Source: JAAYZX01 sp040770645 (GTDB taxonomy: Bacteria > Actinomycetota > Thermoleophilia > RBG-16-64-13). From it: DNA of 64,000 nt. Every line of letters begins with the position of its first letter. The first letter of the stretch is position 1. Both the position numbers and the translations under genes were made by a program. The DNA lies in NCBI GenBank assembly GCA_040770645.1, contig JAXGIS010000011.1, positions 1 through 64,000 of the forward strand. Direction: 5' to 3'. Shown one piece after another: positions 27,345-37,061 of the stretch. Under the pieces are notes generated by a model, which made no database searches, was not told where the DNA came from, and worked only from the letters and a program-made list of their open reading frames with translations.

Positions 27345-28805
27345 CTCACGTGGAGCGACCGCACGCGGGTGGAGGAAAGGACCGCGCCATCCCCAGCGGG
27401 GGGGCCGAGGGGGTCGAGACGGGAGGAGCGTGGTCTCAGGAAGAAGAGCGGGAACGGGCCTTTCTCATCGCGGTGGAGACCGGCGCCGATGAGGGTTGGA
27501 CGGGAGAGGAGTCCCTTCGGGAGCTGGCGTCTTTGGTGGAAACCGCCGGTGCCGAGGTGGTGGGATCATTGTGGCAACGTCGAGACAACCCTGATCCGGC
27601 TACCTATCTGGGCAAAGGTAAGACCGAGGAGCTGACGGCGGCCAGAGCGCGGCTTGATTTCAATCTGTTGGTGGCCGATGACGAACTCTCACCCAAGCAG
27701 CAGCGGGCCTTGGAAGAGCTACTGGGCGTGAAGGTGCTCGATCGCTCGGGCGTGATCCTCGACATCTTCGCCCAGCGGGCGCGCACGCACGAGGGTAGGT
27801 TGCAGGTGGAACTGGCTCAGCTCGTGTACCAACTTCCGCGTCTCACGCGCCTGTGGACTCACCTCTCACGCATGGGTGGGGGTATTGGGACCAGACGCGG
27901 CCCCGGCGAGACTCAGCTGGAGACCGACCGGAGGGTGTTGCGGGCACGCATCAAGAAACTGAAGCAGCGCGTGAACGAGGTGTCGTGGCGTCGTGCCACC
28001 GCTGCGCGTTCACGGGAACGGGGTCTGCTCCCATCCGTCGCCATCGTGGGCTATACCAACGCGGGCAAATCCACATTATTGAATGCGCTGGTGGGGCGCG
28101 AAGTCGCCGCGGTTGAAGACAAGTTGTTCGCCACGCTCGACCCACCACGCGGCGGGTGACCTTGGCCGACGGCCAGGTGGTGGTCATGAGCGACACGGTG
28201 GGCTTCATCCACAAGCTGCCCCACCAGTTGGTGGATGCGTTTCGTGCCACTCTGGAAGAGGTCACACGCGCGGACGCCCTACTCGTGGTTGTGGATCAGA
28301 CCGACCCGCGGGCGCGCGAGCACCTGGAAACCGTGTGGACCGTGTTGGAAGAGCTCGGCGCGGGCGGTCTGCCACGGCTGGTGGCGTTGAACAAGGTGGA
28401 CATGGTCGGTTTGCCTACACCTGAGGAAGCTTCGCCCGCTTGGGAGCGGGTTCTCCGGCCAACAGGGGTTCGGAGGCTCCGGAAGACAACAGAGCGGCAC
28501 CCGTGTTACCGGGATGGGTGGCCCGTGAGGGAGTGCGCGTGTCGGCGCGGACGGGTGAGGGCCTGTCGGAGTTGCGTCGCCGGCTGGCGGCGCTCTTGGC
28601 TGAGTTGTGGGTGGAGGTAGATGCTTCAGTGGCGTACACGGCCGGTGAACTCCTCGCTCGCGCGCGTGAACGCGGCTCAGTGCAGCTGGAATATCGCGAT
28701 ACAGATGTGCGGGTATCGGGCAGGGTGCCGCCGGAGATGGCCGCCGAGATCGCAAGGGCGGCGCAGGCACTCAAACGGTCACGGAAACGAGGTGAAGTGG
28801 AGTGA
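27341..28805 (+). CDS. hflX: Ribosome-associated GTPase HflX, frameshifted
   Basis: HflX splits stalled 70S ribosomes and is a heat-shock rescue factor in several bacteria. N-terminal domain: GSLWQRRDNPDPATYLGKGK and ILDIFAQRARTHEGRLQVELAQL, and the GGGIGTRRGPGETQLETDRR linker. GTPase: G1 GYTNAGKSTLLN, G3 DTVGFIHKLPHQLV, and G4 NKVD. The frame is broken at CTCGACCCACC (about 28,140), where restoring one C gives FATLDPTTRRVTLADGQ. A second break is near 28,440-28,470, and the C-terminus (VSARTGEGLSELRRRLAALL) lies in the third frame. Start GTG overlaps the HAD stop. Confidence 0.92.
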
Positions 28806-28911
28806 CCCTGGGTGACACGAGATATCACGGCAGCTGCGAGACTCCTCACCGTGGCCAGGCTGGGCGGAGGGCGTGCTTATCTGACGCCCGTATCCCCGGC
28901 TGTCACAAGGG

Positions 28912-28967
28912 CCCGGTCGCGCGGTGTGCCCGCGATTGCGCGGCGGGCTTGCGGCCGCGCGACCGGG
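28912..28967. terminator. Long hairpin between convergent hflX and M42 peptidase genes
   Basis: CCCGGTCGCGCGG (28912-28924) pairs perfectly with CCGCGCGACCGGG (28955-28967), and an inner stem GCCCGC/GCGGGC (28928-28933, 28943-28948) stacks inside. It sits between two converging genes and could stop transcription from either side. Confidence 0.6.
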
Positions 28968-29010
28968 TGCCCCTCGCTACCCCGTTGGGGTGACAGGAGG
29001 GAGGGACGGC

Positions 29011-30084
29011 TTAGTCTGTGACCCCGGCAGCGGTTGCCACTGCTTCCGCCACCAACGTGGCCGCCTGGTCCAAGTCGCCCAGTGACAACACTTCGATGGG
29101 AGAGTGTATGTACCGTGTCGGCACGCAAACCACCCCGCTGGGGATCCCGGATTTGGTGAGGTGAATGGCGGTGGCGTCGGTGGTACCGCCGCTGCCCACG
29201 TCGAGCTGGTAAGGCACACCTACGGTGTCGGCGGCACCGCGGAGCCAAGTCAGCACTCTCTGCGGAACTATGACTCCGCGTCCGTCAGAGTCGGCCACAG
29301 TAATAACCGGCCCTTTGCCTATTTCCAAGGCTCGTTGTTCCTTGGTGATGCCGGGGTGGTCGCCGGGGATGTTCGTCTCGCACACTATGGCCAGGTCCGG
29401 GTCCAACCCGTATGCGCTGGTGCGCGCTCCCTTGAGTCCGACTTCTTCCTGAACCGTCCCCACGGCAAGCACGGTGGCCTTGACTTCGCGCTCACGCAGC
29501 TTGCGCAAAGCCATCACCATCATGGCCACACCGGCGCGATCGTCAAAACTCTTGCCTGTAACCAGGTCGTGGGCCAGCGGAGCCAGCTGTCGGTCTAGGG
29601 TGACGATTGTCCCCACCTCCACCCCCAGGGCGGCCGCATCATCTGCGTCTTTAGCACCGATGTCGATGAACATCTCCTTCATACGCATAGGTTTCTTGCG
29701 ATCCTCTTCGTCGAGGATGTGGGGCGGCTTCGATCCGATGACCCCTATGAGTTTGCCTGCGCGACCGTGCACCACCACCCGCTGGGCGAGCAGCGTTTGA
29801 TCGAACCAACCGCCGATGGGGACGAAGCGCAGGAAGCCTTTGTCGTCGATGTGCTTGACCATGAGACCGATCTCGTCCATGTGCGCAGCAAGCATCACGC
29901 GGGGACCGTCTCCACGACGCACGCCGATGACGTTGCCCATGATGTCAGTGCTTACCTCATCCACTAGAGGCTCGAGCTCTTCCGCGAGTATGCGGGCGGC
30001 CTCGTGTTCGTGTCCGGAGACGCCGGGAGCGTCGGCCAGCCTTGTTAGCAGTTGCCTGAGATCGTCCATGATCTGTGACTCCAT
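29011..30084 (-). CDS. M42 family aminopeptidase
   Basis: A 357-residue cobalt/zinc aminopeptidase of the M42 family (glutamyl aminopeptidase/FrvX type), which forms large tetrahedral cytoplasmic particles and trims peptides. Metal-binding sites: VMLAAHMDEIGLMVKHID (His, Asp), SFDDRAGVAMMV (bridging Asp), VQEEVGLKGARTSAYG (catalytic Glu pair), VCETN, and the C-terminal PTRYIHSPIE (His). Intact. Two starts are possible, at 30084 and at 30069; GGAG is placed for the second. It is convergent with hflX and divergent from uvrC. It may process peptides brought in by the opp transporter; this is inference. Confidence 0.9.
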   Translation of the reverse strand: MESQIMDDLRQLLTRLADAPGVSGHEHEAARILAEELEPLVDEVSTDIMGNVIGVRRGDGPRVMLAAHMDEIGLMVKHIDDKGFLRFVPIGGWFDQTLLAQRVVVHGRAGKLIGVIGSKPPHILDEEDRKKPMRMKEMFIDIGAKDADDAAALGVEVGTIVTLDRQLAPLAHDLVTGKSFDDRAGVAMMVMALRKLREREVKATVLAVGTVQEEVGLKGARTSAYGLDPDLAIVCETNIPGDHPGITKEQRALEIGKGPVITVADSDGRGVIVPQRVLTWLRGAADTVGVPYQLDVGSGGTTDATAIHLTKSGIPSGVVCVPTRYIHSPIEVLSLGDLDQAATLVAEAVATAAGVTD

Positions 30085-30128
30085 TCTTGGCGACGGTCGT
30101 CGGCTGGTATGCTGAAGATGCGTCGCCG

Positions 30129-30153
30129 TTGCGGTTAGTTATGCACAGTGCAT
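30129..30153. promoter_or_regulatory. Palindrome in the M42/uvrC divergent region
   Basis: ATGCACAGTGCAT (30141-30153) is a perfect 6-1-6 inverted repeat, just after TTGCGG (30129-30134). TATTCT and CTATAG motifs follow. It could be an operator acting on either gene. It does not match the LexA boxes known from Gram-positive bacteria. The remaining 200 bp before uvrC show no supported gene. Confidence 0.3.
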
Positions 30154-30352
30154 CTATTCTATAGCCTGATATGGTGTGCATGGCAAGTAAGGTTTGGGTG
30201 AGCAAACCAAATGCACATGGCCCACGTGTGCACCTGGGTGTGCGCCCGCGTGTGCCCCCGGATATGCCACAAGAGTCGGAGGAGGTCATCCGGGAGGTGC
30301 GACACAACACCGGGATCCACCCTGAAGTGGGAAGACCATCTTCCCGCACGAG

Positions 30353-32295
30353 ATGAGCGCGCACGGAGAGATAGAGCAACAGATCCGGTCGGCACCAGAC
30401 CTCCCGGGCGTCTACCTGTTTCGAGACGATGCCGGCGAGGCCCTCTACGTGGGCAAAGCGGCATCACTGCGCAAGCGGCTGGCCAACTACCTCTCGGCCG
30501 TGCGGGAGAAGCAGCCGGATCATCCCAGCGCACGGGTGCTGGAGATGGGGCGCCGGGCGGCTGCGGTGGAATGGATGGTGGCCTCTTCCGAGAGCGAAGC
30601 CCTCCTTCTGGAGCACAACTTCATCCGCCGTCACCGCCCGCCGTTCAACATCCGGCTGCGTGATGACAAATCCTACCCCTACATAGTGGTCACTCTGGAG
30701 GACGAGTTTCCGCGAGTGATGTTCACGCGCGCACCTCACCGTAAGGGCAACATGTATTTTGGGCCGTATGCCAGTGCTGCCAAGGCGCGCGAGACGCTCG
30801 ATATCCTGGGGCGCATCTTCTCTTTCCGCAAGTGCCGAGGCCTCACTCCCGGGAGGCGTAGTGGCTCTCCTTGCAGCACGCCATTCACCGCTGCCCGGCA
30901 CCTTGTGCGGGTCTGGTGGCGCAAGAAGAGTACGCGGAGACAATCCGCCAAGTGGTGGAGTTCCCTGGGGGGAAGGGACGCCAGGTGGTGCGCCGGTTGG
31001 AAAGCGTCATGAAGGAGGCGGCCGCGGCTCAGGATTTCGAACGGGCGGCACTTTATCGAGATCGCGTGGCGGCTCTGAATCATGTGCTTGAGAGGCAGCA
31101 GGCCAAGTCCGAGACGCTGGGGTCTACCGATGTCATCGGTATGGCGCGCACCCCGGCCCTGGCCACCATCCAGGTTTTGCTCACGCGGGACGGTGTGTTG
31201 GCTGAGCGACGCAGCTTCACGTTGGATGGCATCGAGGACGCGGACGACCAGGAGGTATTCGAGGTCTTCTTGGGCGAGTATTACGGAGGTGCTCCCACCA
31301 TGCCGCCGGAAGTTGTGGTGCCGCGGAAGATAAGTGGGCTCGATAGGTTGAGTGTGTTTTTGCGCGAACTGCGGGGGAGTGCGGTGCGTGTCCATCACGC
31401 TCTCCGTGGAGATAAGCGAAGATTGCAGGAGCTGGCCGACCGCAACGCCGCGCTGGCCTTGGAGCACGAACGCCTGAGGGTGGAACGGTCTCGGGAGCGC
31501 AAATGGGGCGCGTTGGCGGGCCTGCAAGAACTGCTGCACATGGACCGTCTGCCGCTGCGCATCGAGGGTTACGATATTTCCAACCTGGGCGGCGATCATA
31601 TCGTAGCTTCAATGGTGGTTTTTGAGGGAGCTGCGCCGCTCAAGCGTGATTATCGCCGGTTTGTCATCCGTTCACTTCAGGGACAGGACGACGTGGGCGC
31701 CATAGGTGAAGTGGTGAGCCGACGCTTCGAGCGTTATGCCGACGCTTCGTGCCCCGAGGGGCCTGCCGACGCCGGGCACCCCGAGCGTCACGCGGGTGCC
31801 GGCTCCCCAGCTGGGGCGGCGCCCCAGAGCGACGTGTTCGATCCCTCGTTTGCGGCTCTGCCCGATTTGGTGCTCATAGACGGGGGGCGGGGCCAACTCT
31901 CCGCAGCGTGCGCCGCCGTGCGAGACGCGGGTCTGGCTTCATCGGTGCGAGTGGTGTCCATGGCCAAACGCGAGGAGGAGGTGTTCCTTCCCGAACGGCC
32001 GACACCCCTGATGCTCGATCGTGACGATCCCGCCCTGCTGCTCTTGGAGCGTGTGCGTGACGAGGCGCATCGATTCGCGGTTGGTTTCCACCGTGTTCGT
32101 CGAGAGGCCGTGGTGTCGCGCTCCATCCTGGACGACCTGCCGGGCGTGGGGGAGAAGCGCAAGCGCGCCATCCTGCAGCACTTCGGTTCTCCTGAAGCCT
32201 TTTTGGCGGCCACCCGGGAGGAACTCGAGGCGGTACCGGGGTTGCCTGGGAAAATCGCGCGGTCGGTATATGATTGTGTTCATAGGACCGGCTGA
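30353..32295 (+). CDS. uvrC: Excinuclease ABC subunit C, frameshifted
   Basis: Makes both incisions in nucleotide-excision repair. The N-terminal GIY-YIG nuclease starts DLPGVYLFRDDAGEALYVGK; the UVR motif that contacts UvrB is at AAAAQDFERAALYRDRVAAL; the C-terminal RNase-H-like nuclease has IEGYDISNLGG and DLVLIDGGRGQLSAA, with DEAHRFAVGFHR; and the helix-hairpin-helix pair ends the protein (LDDLPGVGEKRKRAILQHFG, VPGLPGKIA). About 645 residues. The frame changes at about 30,840-30,880. A 35-residue Ala/Gly/Pro-rich insertion, beginning DASCPEGPADAGHPERHAGA, separates the RNase-H strands. The last codons overlap a tandem 15-bp repeat. Confidence 0.93.
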
Positions 32296-32315
32296 GTGGT
32301 GACCGGCTGAGTGGT
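32286..32315 (+). repeat. Tandem 15-bp direct repeat
   Basis: GACCGGCTGAGTGGT is present twice with no gap (32286-32300 and 32301-32315), spanning the uvrC stop and the short gap before ogt. It is probably a recent slippage duplication. Confidence 0.7.
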
Positions 32316-32338
32316 GCCTCCGCATCTAAGGAGCAGAC

Positions 32339-32904
32339 ATGGAGACTGAGGCCGAGACGAGAGCAGCCATCTCGCTGTATCACACGCCGTGGGGTGTCGG
32401 GTTTGTGAAGGTGCGCACGGGTCTGTTGCAGGAAGTAGGGTTGCCCGGGGAGGGCCCAGGAGAGCTGGAGAGGGCACGATTGAGCCGTCGGCCGGAGCCC
32501 ACGGAGGCGGACTGTGCGTTGGCCGCCCGCTGGGCGTCGCAGGTCTCCGACTACTTCGAGGGGAGCCGAGCGGGATGGACGGCCGCCGAGTTGGAACCGG
32601 AACTGGAGAGCTTGGGCTTCACCGCGTTTGCGCGTGCAGTCTATCGATCGCTGCTCAGCACCCGGGCTGGGGAGACGGTAGGGTACGGAGAATTGGCTGC
32701 CATGGCCGGGTACCCGCGTGCCGCGCGGGCGGTGGGGAGCGCCATGGCCTCCAATCCTCTCCCCGTGGTCATACCGTGCCACAGGTGATACGGGCCAACG
32801 GTAGCCTCGGCCGTTACGGCTTCGACCCCGGGTGGAAGTCCCGGCTCCTGGAGTTGGAGCGAGCCTCCGCCGTTCGGGCTGGTAACGCGGCATCGAGGGC
32901 GTGA
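32339..32904 (+). CDS. ogt: Methylated-DNA--protein-cysteine methyltransferase, one indel
   Basis: Suicide repair protein that takes the methyl group from O6-methylguanine onto its own cysteine. The active site is VVIPCHRV, seen as IPCHR followed by a stop: CACAGGTGATA at about 32,784 lacks one G, and CACAGGGTGATA restores VIRANGSLGRYGF in frame. The helix-turn-helix and Arg finger region are FARAVYRSLLSTRAGETVGYGELAAMAGYPRAAR. About 188 residues. Start ATG at 32339 with AAGGAG. It joins uvrA and uvrC to make this stretch rich in DNA repair. Confidence 0.9.
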
Positions 32905-32914
32905 GGTCTCGATA

Positions 32915-33793
32915 ATGGCCGAGCCCCTCCTTCACATAACCATCATCACCGGTCTCTCGGGAGCCGGCAAGACGCTGGCCGTGGATACATTCGAAGATGC
33001 CGGGTACTTCTGCGTGGACAATATGCCTCCGCAGATGCTCCCCGGCATGGCCGACCTGTTTTCCCTACCCGGAACCAAAGTGGCTCGGGTTGCGCTCGTC
33101 TTCGACATACGCGGCCGTGAGTTTTTCTGCGAGTTCGATCAGGCCCTGAAAGAACTCGAACGCCGAGGGATTCCGTATCGGATCATATTCCTGGAGGCCG
33201 ACGAGGAGACGCTGATCTCTCGCTACCAGGCCACTCGGCGCGCGCATCCGTTGAGCGAGACCGGGTCGCTCATGGAAGGCATCTGCCGGGAGAGACAGAT
33301 ACTGGAGTCGCTTCGCGAACGCGCCGACGTGGTGATCGATACCAGCCATCTCAACGTGCACGAGTTGAGGCGGCAAATCCAGGACGCAGTACTGGCCGGG
33401 GAACTGACGGACCGTGTGCTTATGACGTTCATGTCTTTCGGCTACAAGTACGCGCTACCCCTGGAAGCGGACATAGTCCTGGATGCGCGCTTTCTGCCCA
33501 ACCCTCATTGGGTGGAGGATCTGAGACCTTTGACGGGGATGGATCCCGCCGTCAGTGACTATGTGGTCCGCCGCCCGGAGGCCTTGGGTTTTCTGGAGAG
33601 GGTGACCTCGCTGCTGAGTTACTTGGTGCCGTTCTTCCTCCAGGAGCGCAAGACACACGTGATGGTGGCCGTAGGTTGCACCGGAGGTCGCCACCGGTCG
33701 GTGGCTTTGGCCGAGGAATTGGCACAGTTGTTTGAGAAAGAACCCGGCGTGGACGTGTCGGTGCGGCACAGGGACCTTGAGCGGCAGAGCTAG
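32915..33793 (+). CDS. rapZ: RNase adapter / nucleotide-binding protein RapZ
   Basis: Binds GTP/ATP; in Enterobacteria it hands the small RNA GlmZ to RNase E and so controls amino-sugar supply. In Gram-positive bacteria the same gene (yvcJ) is always near whiA. Walker A GLSGAGKT at residues 13-20, CVDNMPPQMLP, the VFDIRGREFF segment, FMSFGYKYALPLEADIVLDARF, and the C-terminal AVGCTGGRHRSVALAEEL, which is the RNA-binding region. 292 residues, intact. No typical Shine-Dalgarno is visible. The end overlaps the predicted whiA start by 17 bases. Confidence 0.93.
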   Translation: MAEPLLHITIITGLSGAGKTLAVDTFEDAGYFCVDNMPPQMLPGMADLFSLPGTKVARVALVFDIRGREFFCEFDQALKELERRGIPYRIIFLEADEETLISRYQATRRAHPLSETGSLMEGICRERQILESLRERADVVIDTSHLNVHELRRQIQDAVLAGELTDRVLMTFMSFGYKYALPLEADIVLDARFLPNPHWVEDLRPLTGMDPAVSDYVVRRPEALGFLERVTSLLSYLVPFFLQERKTHVMVAVGCTGGRHRSVALAEELAQLFEKEPGVDVSVRHRDLERQS

Positions 33794-34793
33794 TTTCACG
33801 CGCCTGGCCAAGGAGGAGATGGCACGCTCCTCGGAGGGGGGGCCCTGCTGCGCGGCAGCCGAGGCCGCTGCGCTGGTGCGCATGGCGGGGACTTTCCATA
33901 TTCGGGGAGGCGAAGGCGACGAACGTTACGGGGTGCACATCTCCACCAGCGTCCAAGCCGCAGCCAAGCGCGTGTATTCCTACTTCAAGGGTATGGGGGC
34001 CGAAGCTGAGCTCCTCGTCCGTCGTGAGCGACGCTTCCAGTGTCGGCTCATGTACGAGGTGCACTTGGCCGGGACCATCACCAATCTGCAGGTTCTGAAT
34101 GAGCTCGGCATCCTGAGTGACTCATTTCGTTTGGAGTCAGGTATCCCGCGGCGCTTCCTCCGCCGCAGTTGCTGTCGTTCCGCCTTCCTGCGCGGCTGTT
34201 TCATGGGAGCCGCCTCGGTCAACGATCCTTTACGCGATGCGCACTTGGAGTTCGTGACTCCACACGCGGCTTTTGCCGACGATTTGGCGGCTTTGCTGGC
34301 CCAAATGGGCTTTCGCCCCGGCACGTATACCCGACGCTCTGCTTACGTGGTTTACCTGAAGGGTAGAGAAGAGGTTGCGGGCTTGTTGGCGCTGGCGGGA
34401 GCACATCAGGCGGCACTGGCTCTGCAGGAGGGTGCCGTTTTGAAAGAAGTGCGGGCACAGGCAAACCGGGTGGCAAACTGTGACCAGGCGAATCTGAGGC
34501 GATCGAGCCGGGCGGCGCAGAAGCAACTGGACGCCATTGACTTCCTGGAGCGGGTGGGACAGCTGCGTGTTTTGTCACCGGCGCTACAGGAGGCGGCTGA
34601 ACTACGAAGGGCGTTTCCCTACCTGGGGCTGGCGGAGCTGGCGGAGGAGGGCGAGCTGGGACTCACGCGCATGGCCGTGAACCACAGGCTGCGTAGGTTG
34701 GTGCAGGCAGCGATGGACGCGGGATTCTCGCCGTACGAGGGTGGGAGCCGTGACGAATCCCCCGAGGGGGTTAACAGGAGACGAGCATCATGA
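33777..34793 (+). CDS. whiA: DNA-binding protein WhiA
   Basis: Transcription factor needed for sporulation division in Streptomyces, and linked to cell division in Bacillus. It has an N-terminal LAGLIDADG-like fold (AGTFHIRGG, LRGCFMGAASVNDPLRDAHLEF) and a C-terminal helix-turn-helix (SPALQEAAELRRAFPYLGLAELA, TRMAVNHRLRRLVQAA). About 338 residues, intact. The TTG at 33777 gives MSGRASFTRLAKEE, matching the usual N-terminal SFT-x-x-x-KEE pattern; other starts lose it. This start lies inside rapZ. Its stop overlaps the gap start (ATGA), so rapZ, whiA and gap are coupled. Confidence 0.92.
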   Translation: MSGRASFTRLAKEEMARSSEGGPCCAAAEAAALVRMAGTFHIRGGEGDERYGVHISTSVQAAAKRVYSYFKGMGAEAELLVRRERRFQCRLMYEVHLAGTITNLQVLNELGILSDSFRLESGIPRRFLRRSCCRSAFLRGCFMGAASVNDPLRDAHLEFVTPHAAFADDLAALLAQMGFRPGTYTRRSAYVVYLKGREEVAGLLALAGAHQAALALQEGAVLKEVRAQANRVANCDQANLRRSSRAAQKQLDAIDFLERVGQLRVLSPALQEAAELRRAFPYLGLAELAEEGELGLTRMAVNHRLRRLVQAAMDAGFSPYEGGSRDESPEGVNRRRAS

Positions 34794-35974
34794 GCACCAC
34801 GGTTGGTATCAACGGATTCGGGCGCATCGGACGTCTGTTCTTGCGTGCCGCGCTCAAGAGGGGGGCGGATCTGAACGTGGTCGCCATCAACGACCTGACC
34901 GAGACCCCTACTTTGGCGCACCTCTTCAAATACGACAGCGTCCACGGCATCTGGCCGGGAGCGGTACGTACCACGGAGCAGGGTATCGAGGTTGACGAGC
35001 GTGAAATCAGAGTACTTGCCCAGAGGGAGCCGGAACTCCTGCCTTGGCGCGATCTGGGTGTCGACGTGGTCGTGGAGTGTACCGGCCGATTCACGGATCG
35101 CGTGGGCGCCACTAAGCACCTCGATGCCGGAGCCCGCAAAGTCGCCATCAGCGCGCCGGCGAAGGACCCCGATGTGACGGTGGTCTTGGGAGTCAACGAC
35201 ACCGACTATGATGCGGAGCGCCACCATGTTGTGTCCAACGCCAGTTGCACCACCAACTGCCTGGCGCCGCTCAGCAAAGTGATCATGGACACCTTCGGCA
35301 TCGAGCAGGGGTTTGTGAGCACGGTGCATGCCTATACCAACGACCAAGTCATTCTCGATTTCCCCCACCGTGATCTGCGCCGCGCGCGGGCGGCGGCCGA
35401 GTCCATCATCCCCACCACCACGGGCGCGGCCAAGGCCATCGGACTGGTCATCCCGGAGTTGCAGGGGAAGATGGACGGGGTGGCGTTCAGGGTCCCCATC
35501 CCCAACGGCTCACTACTCGACCTGGTGGTGACGCTGAAGAGCGAAGCCTCCATCAGACAGCTCAACGATGCCGTGAAGGAAGCCGCTGCCGGGCCTTTGG
35601 CCGGGATCCTCGAATACACTGAGGAACCGCTGGTTTCTCGTGATATCGTGGGCAACCCACACTCGTGTGTGTTCGATGCCACCTCCACCATGGTATTGGG
35701 CAGGCAGGCCAAGTTGGTGGCCTGGTACGACAACGAGTGGGGATACTCCAACCGTCTGGTCGACCTGGTTCTGCGGTTGCGTAGCCGGCCCGCGCAACGC
35801 AGCCGGCAGAAGAACGTGGGCTCGGCCGTACGGTGGGAGGCGTGTCGGGCGAGCGCGTCAAGGAAGGACGGCAATGGCAAAGAAGACGGTCAGAGACATC
35901 GACGTCGTCGGCAAACGCGTCCTGGTGCGGGTGGACTTCAACGTCCCCCTCAAGGAAGGAGCGGTCAGGGATGA
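34790..35974 (+). CDS. gap: Glyceraldehyde-3-phosphate dehydrogenase
   Basis: Oxidises glyceraldehyde 3-phosphate with NAD(P) and phosphate. N-terminal Rossmann motif VGINGFGRIGRLFLRAAL; active-site Cys in SNASCTTNCLAPL; catalytic His in VSTVHAYTNDQ; PTTTGAAKAIGLV; and the C-terminal AWYDNEWGYSNRLVDLV. The normal protein should end about ten residues after this. Here the frame stays open for 60 more residues of arginine-rich sequence and overlaps pgk by 100 bp, which is not homologous to anything expected. A TAG in another frame just after VLRL (about 35,784) suggests one indel and a true end there. Start ATG overlaps the whiA stop. Confidence 0.92.
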   Translation: MSTTVGINGFGRIGRLFLRAALKRGADLNVVAINDLTETPTLAHLFKYDSVHGIWPGAVRTTEQGIEVDEREIRVLAQREPELLPWRDLGVDVVVECTGRFTDRVGATKHLDAGARKVAISAPAKDPDVTVVLGVNDTDYDAERHHVVSNASCTTNCLAPLSKVIMDTFGIEQGFVSTVHAYTNDQVILDFPHRDLRRARAAAESIIPTTTGAAKAIGLVIPELQGKMDGVAFRVPIPNGSLLDLVVTLKSEASIRQLNDAVKEAAAGPLAGILEYTEEPLVSRDIVGNPHSCVFDATSTMVLGRQAKLVAWYDNEWGYSNRLVDLVLRLRSRPAQRSRQKNVGSAVRWEACRASASRKDGNGKEDGQRHRRRRQTRPGAGGLQRPPQGRSGQG

Positions 35975-37061
35975 TACGCGCATTCGCGCGGCCCTGCCCA
36001 CCATCATCTACCTACGCAGCCAGGGAGCAAAGGTCATCCTCACCTCTCACCTCGGTCGTCCCAAGAAGCAGCCGAAGGAAGGCCTGGTCATGGATCCCGT
36101 GGCGGCGCGGCTGTCCGAGTTGCTGGGGGTGCCGGTGCGGAAACTCGACGAGCTCACAGGGCCGGCCGTGGAAGCGGCAGTGGCCGAGATGAAGCCGGGC
36201 GACGTGGTGTTGCTGGAGAATTCGCGCTTCGACCCCCGCGAAGAAAAGAACGACCCCTCGCTGGCGGCCGAACTGGCGCGGCTCGCGGATGTCTATGTCA
36301 ATGACGCCTTCGGCACCGCACACCGAGCCCACGCCACCACTGCCGGCGTGGCCCAACTGCTGCCGGCAGTGGCCGGGTTCCTCATGCAGAAGGAGCTCGA
36401 AGCTCTCGACACGTTGGTAACGGCTCCGGGGCGCCCGTTTGTGGTGGTGCTGGGAGGAGCCAAGGTGACAGATAAGATCGGTGTCATAGACAAGTTCCTG
36501 GATATCGCCGACGATATCCTGGTTGGGGGGGCCATGGCCTTCACCTTCTTCAAAGCCAAAGGCTGGGCGGTGGGTGCCTCCTTGGTGGAAGATGAGGAAG
36601 GCGTAGCCGTGGCCAAGCGCATCCTGGACAAGGCCGCCTCCTCTTACTGCAACTTGGCGCTTCCCACCGATATCGTGGTGGCGGAGAAAGCCGAAGCCGA
36701 TGCGGCCACCAAGCTGGTGCCCGCCGACGCCATTCCCGAGGGTTGGATGGGACTCGACATTGGTCCGGACACGGCCGCGGCGTACGGAGCCAAGTTTAAG
36801 GCAGCCGATGAGGTGTTCTGGAACGGTCCCATGGGCATGTTCGAGGTGGCGCCCTTCGCCGCCGGCACCAGGGCGGTGGCGGAAGCCATGGTCGCCTGCA
36901 AGGGCATGACTATCGTGGGGGGCGGTGATTCAGTGGCGGCCGTAAACGACTTCGGCTTGGCTGAGAAGATGATCCATGTCTCCACGGGGGGAGGCGCTTC
37001 GCTTGAGTTCATCGAGAAAGACGGGGTGCTGCCGGGTGTGACCGTTCTGGAGGACCGATGA
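35874..37061 (+). CDS. pgk: Phosphoglycerate kinase
   Basis: Transfers phosphate between 1,3-bisphosphoglycerate and ADP. N-terminal RVLVRVDFNVPLKEG, SHLGRPKKQPKEGLVM, and the ENSRFDPREEKNDP segment bind the triose; C-terminal VVLGGAKVTDKIGVIDKFLD and FWNGPMGMFEVAPFAAGT with TIVGGGDSVAAV bind nucleotide. 395 residues, intact. Start ATG at 35874 with AAGGAAGGA upstream; an upstream in-frame extension overlaps gap and is not part of the protein. It overlaps tpiA (ATGA). Confidence 0.96.
   Translation: MAKKTVRDIDVVGKRVLVRVDFNVPLKEGAVRDDTRIRAALPTIIYLRSQGAKVILTSHLGRPKKQPKEGLVMDPVAARLSELLGVPVRKLDELTGPAVEAAVAEMKPGDVVLLENSRFDPREEKNDPSLAAELARLADVYVNDAFGTAHRAHATTAGVAQLLPAVAGFLMQKELEALDTLVTAPGRPFVVVLGGAKVTDKIGVIDKFLDIADDILVGGAMAFTFFKAKGWAVGASLVEDEEGVAVAKRILDKAASSYCNLALPTDIVVAEKAEADAATKLVPADAIPEGWMGLDIGPDTAAAYGAKFKAADEVFWNGPMGMFEVAPFAAGTRAVAEAMVACKGMTIVGGGDSVAAVNDFGLAEKMIHVSTGGGASLEFIEKDGVLPGVTVLEDR

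Noticed and set aside
28912..28967. Small structured RNA between hflX and the M42 gene
   Set aside because: Position between converging genes fits a bidirectional terminator; no promoter is seen.
35785..35974. 60-residue Arg-rich extension of GAPDH past the conserved end
   Set aside because: Overlaps pgk and its ribosome site, has no relation to the family; more likely an indel just before a TAG at about 35,784. Kept in the coordinates because the frame is open.
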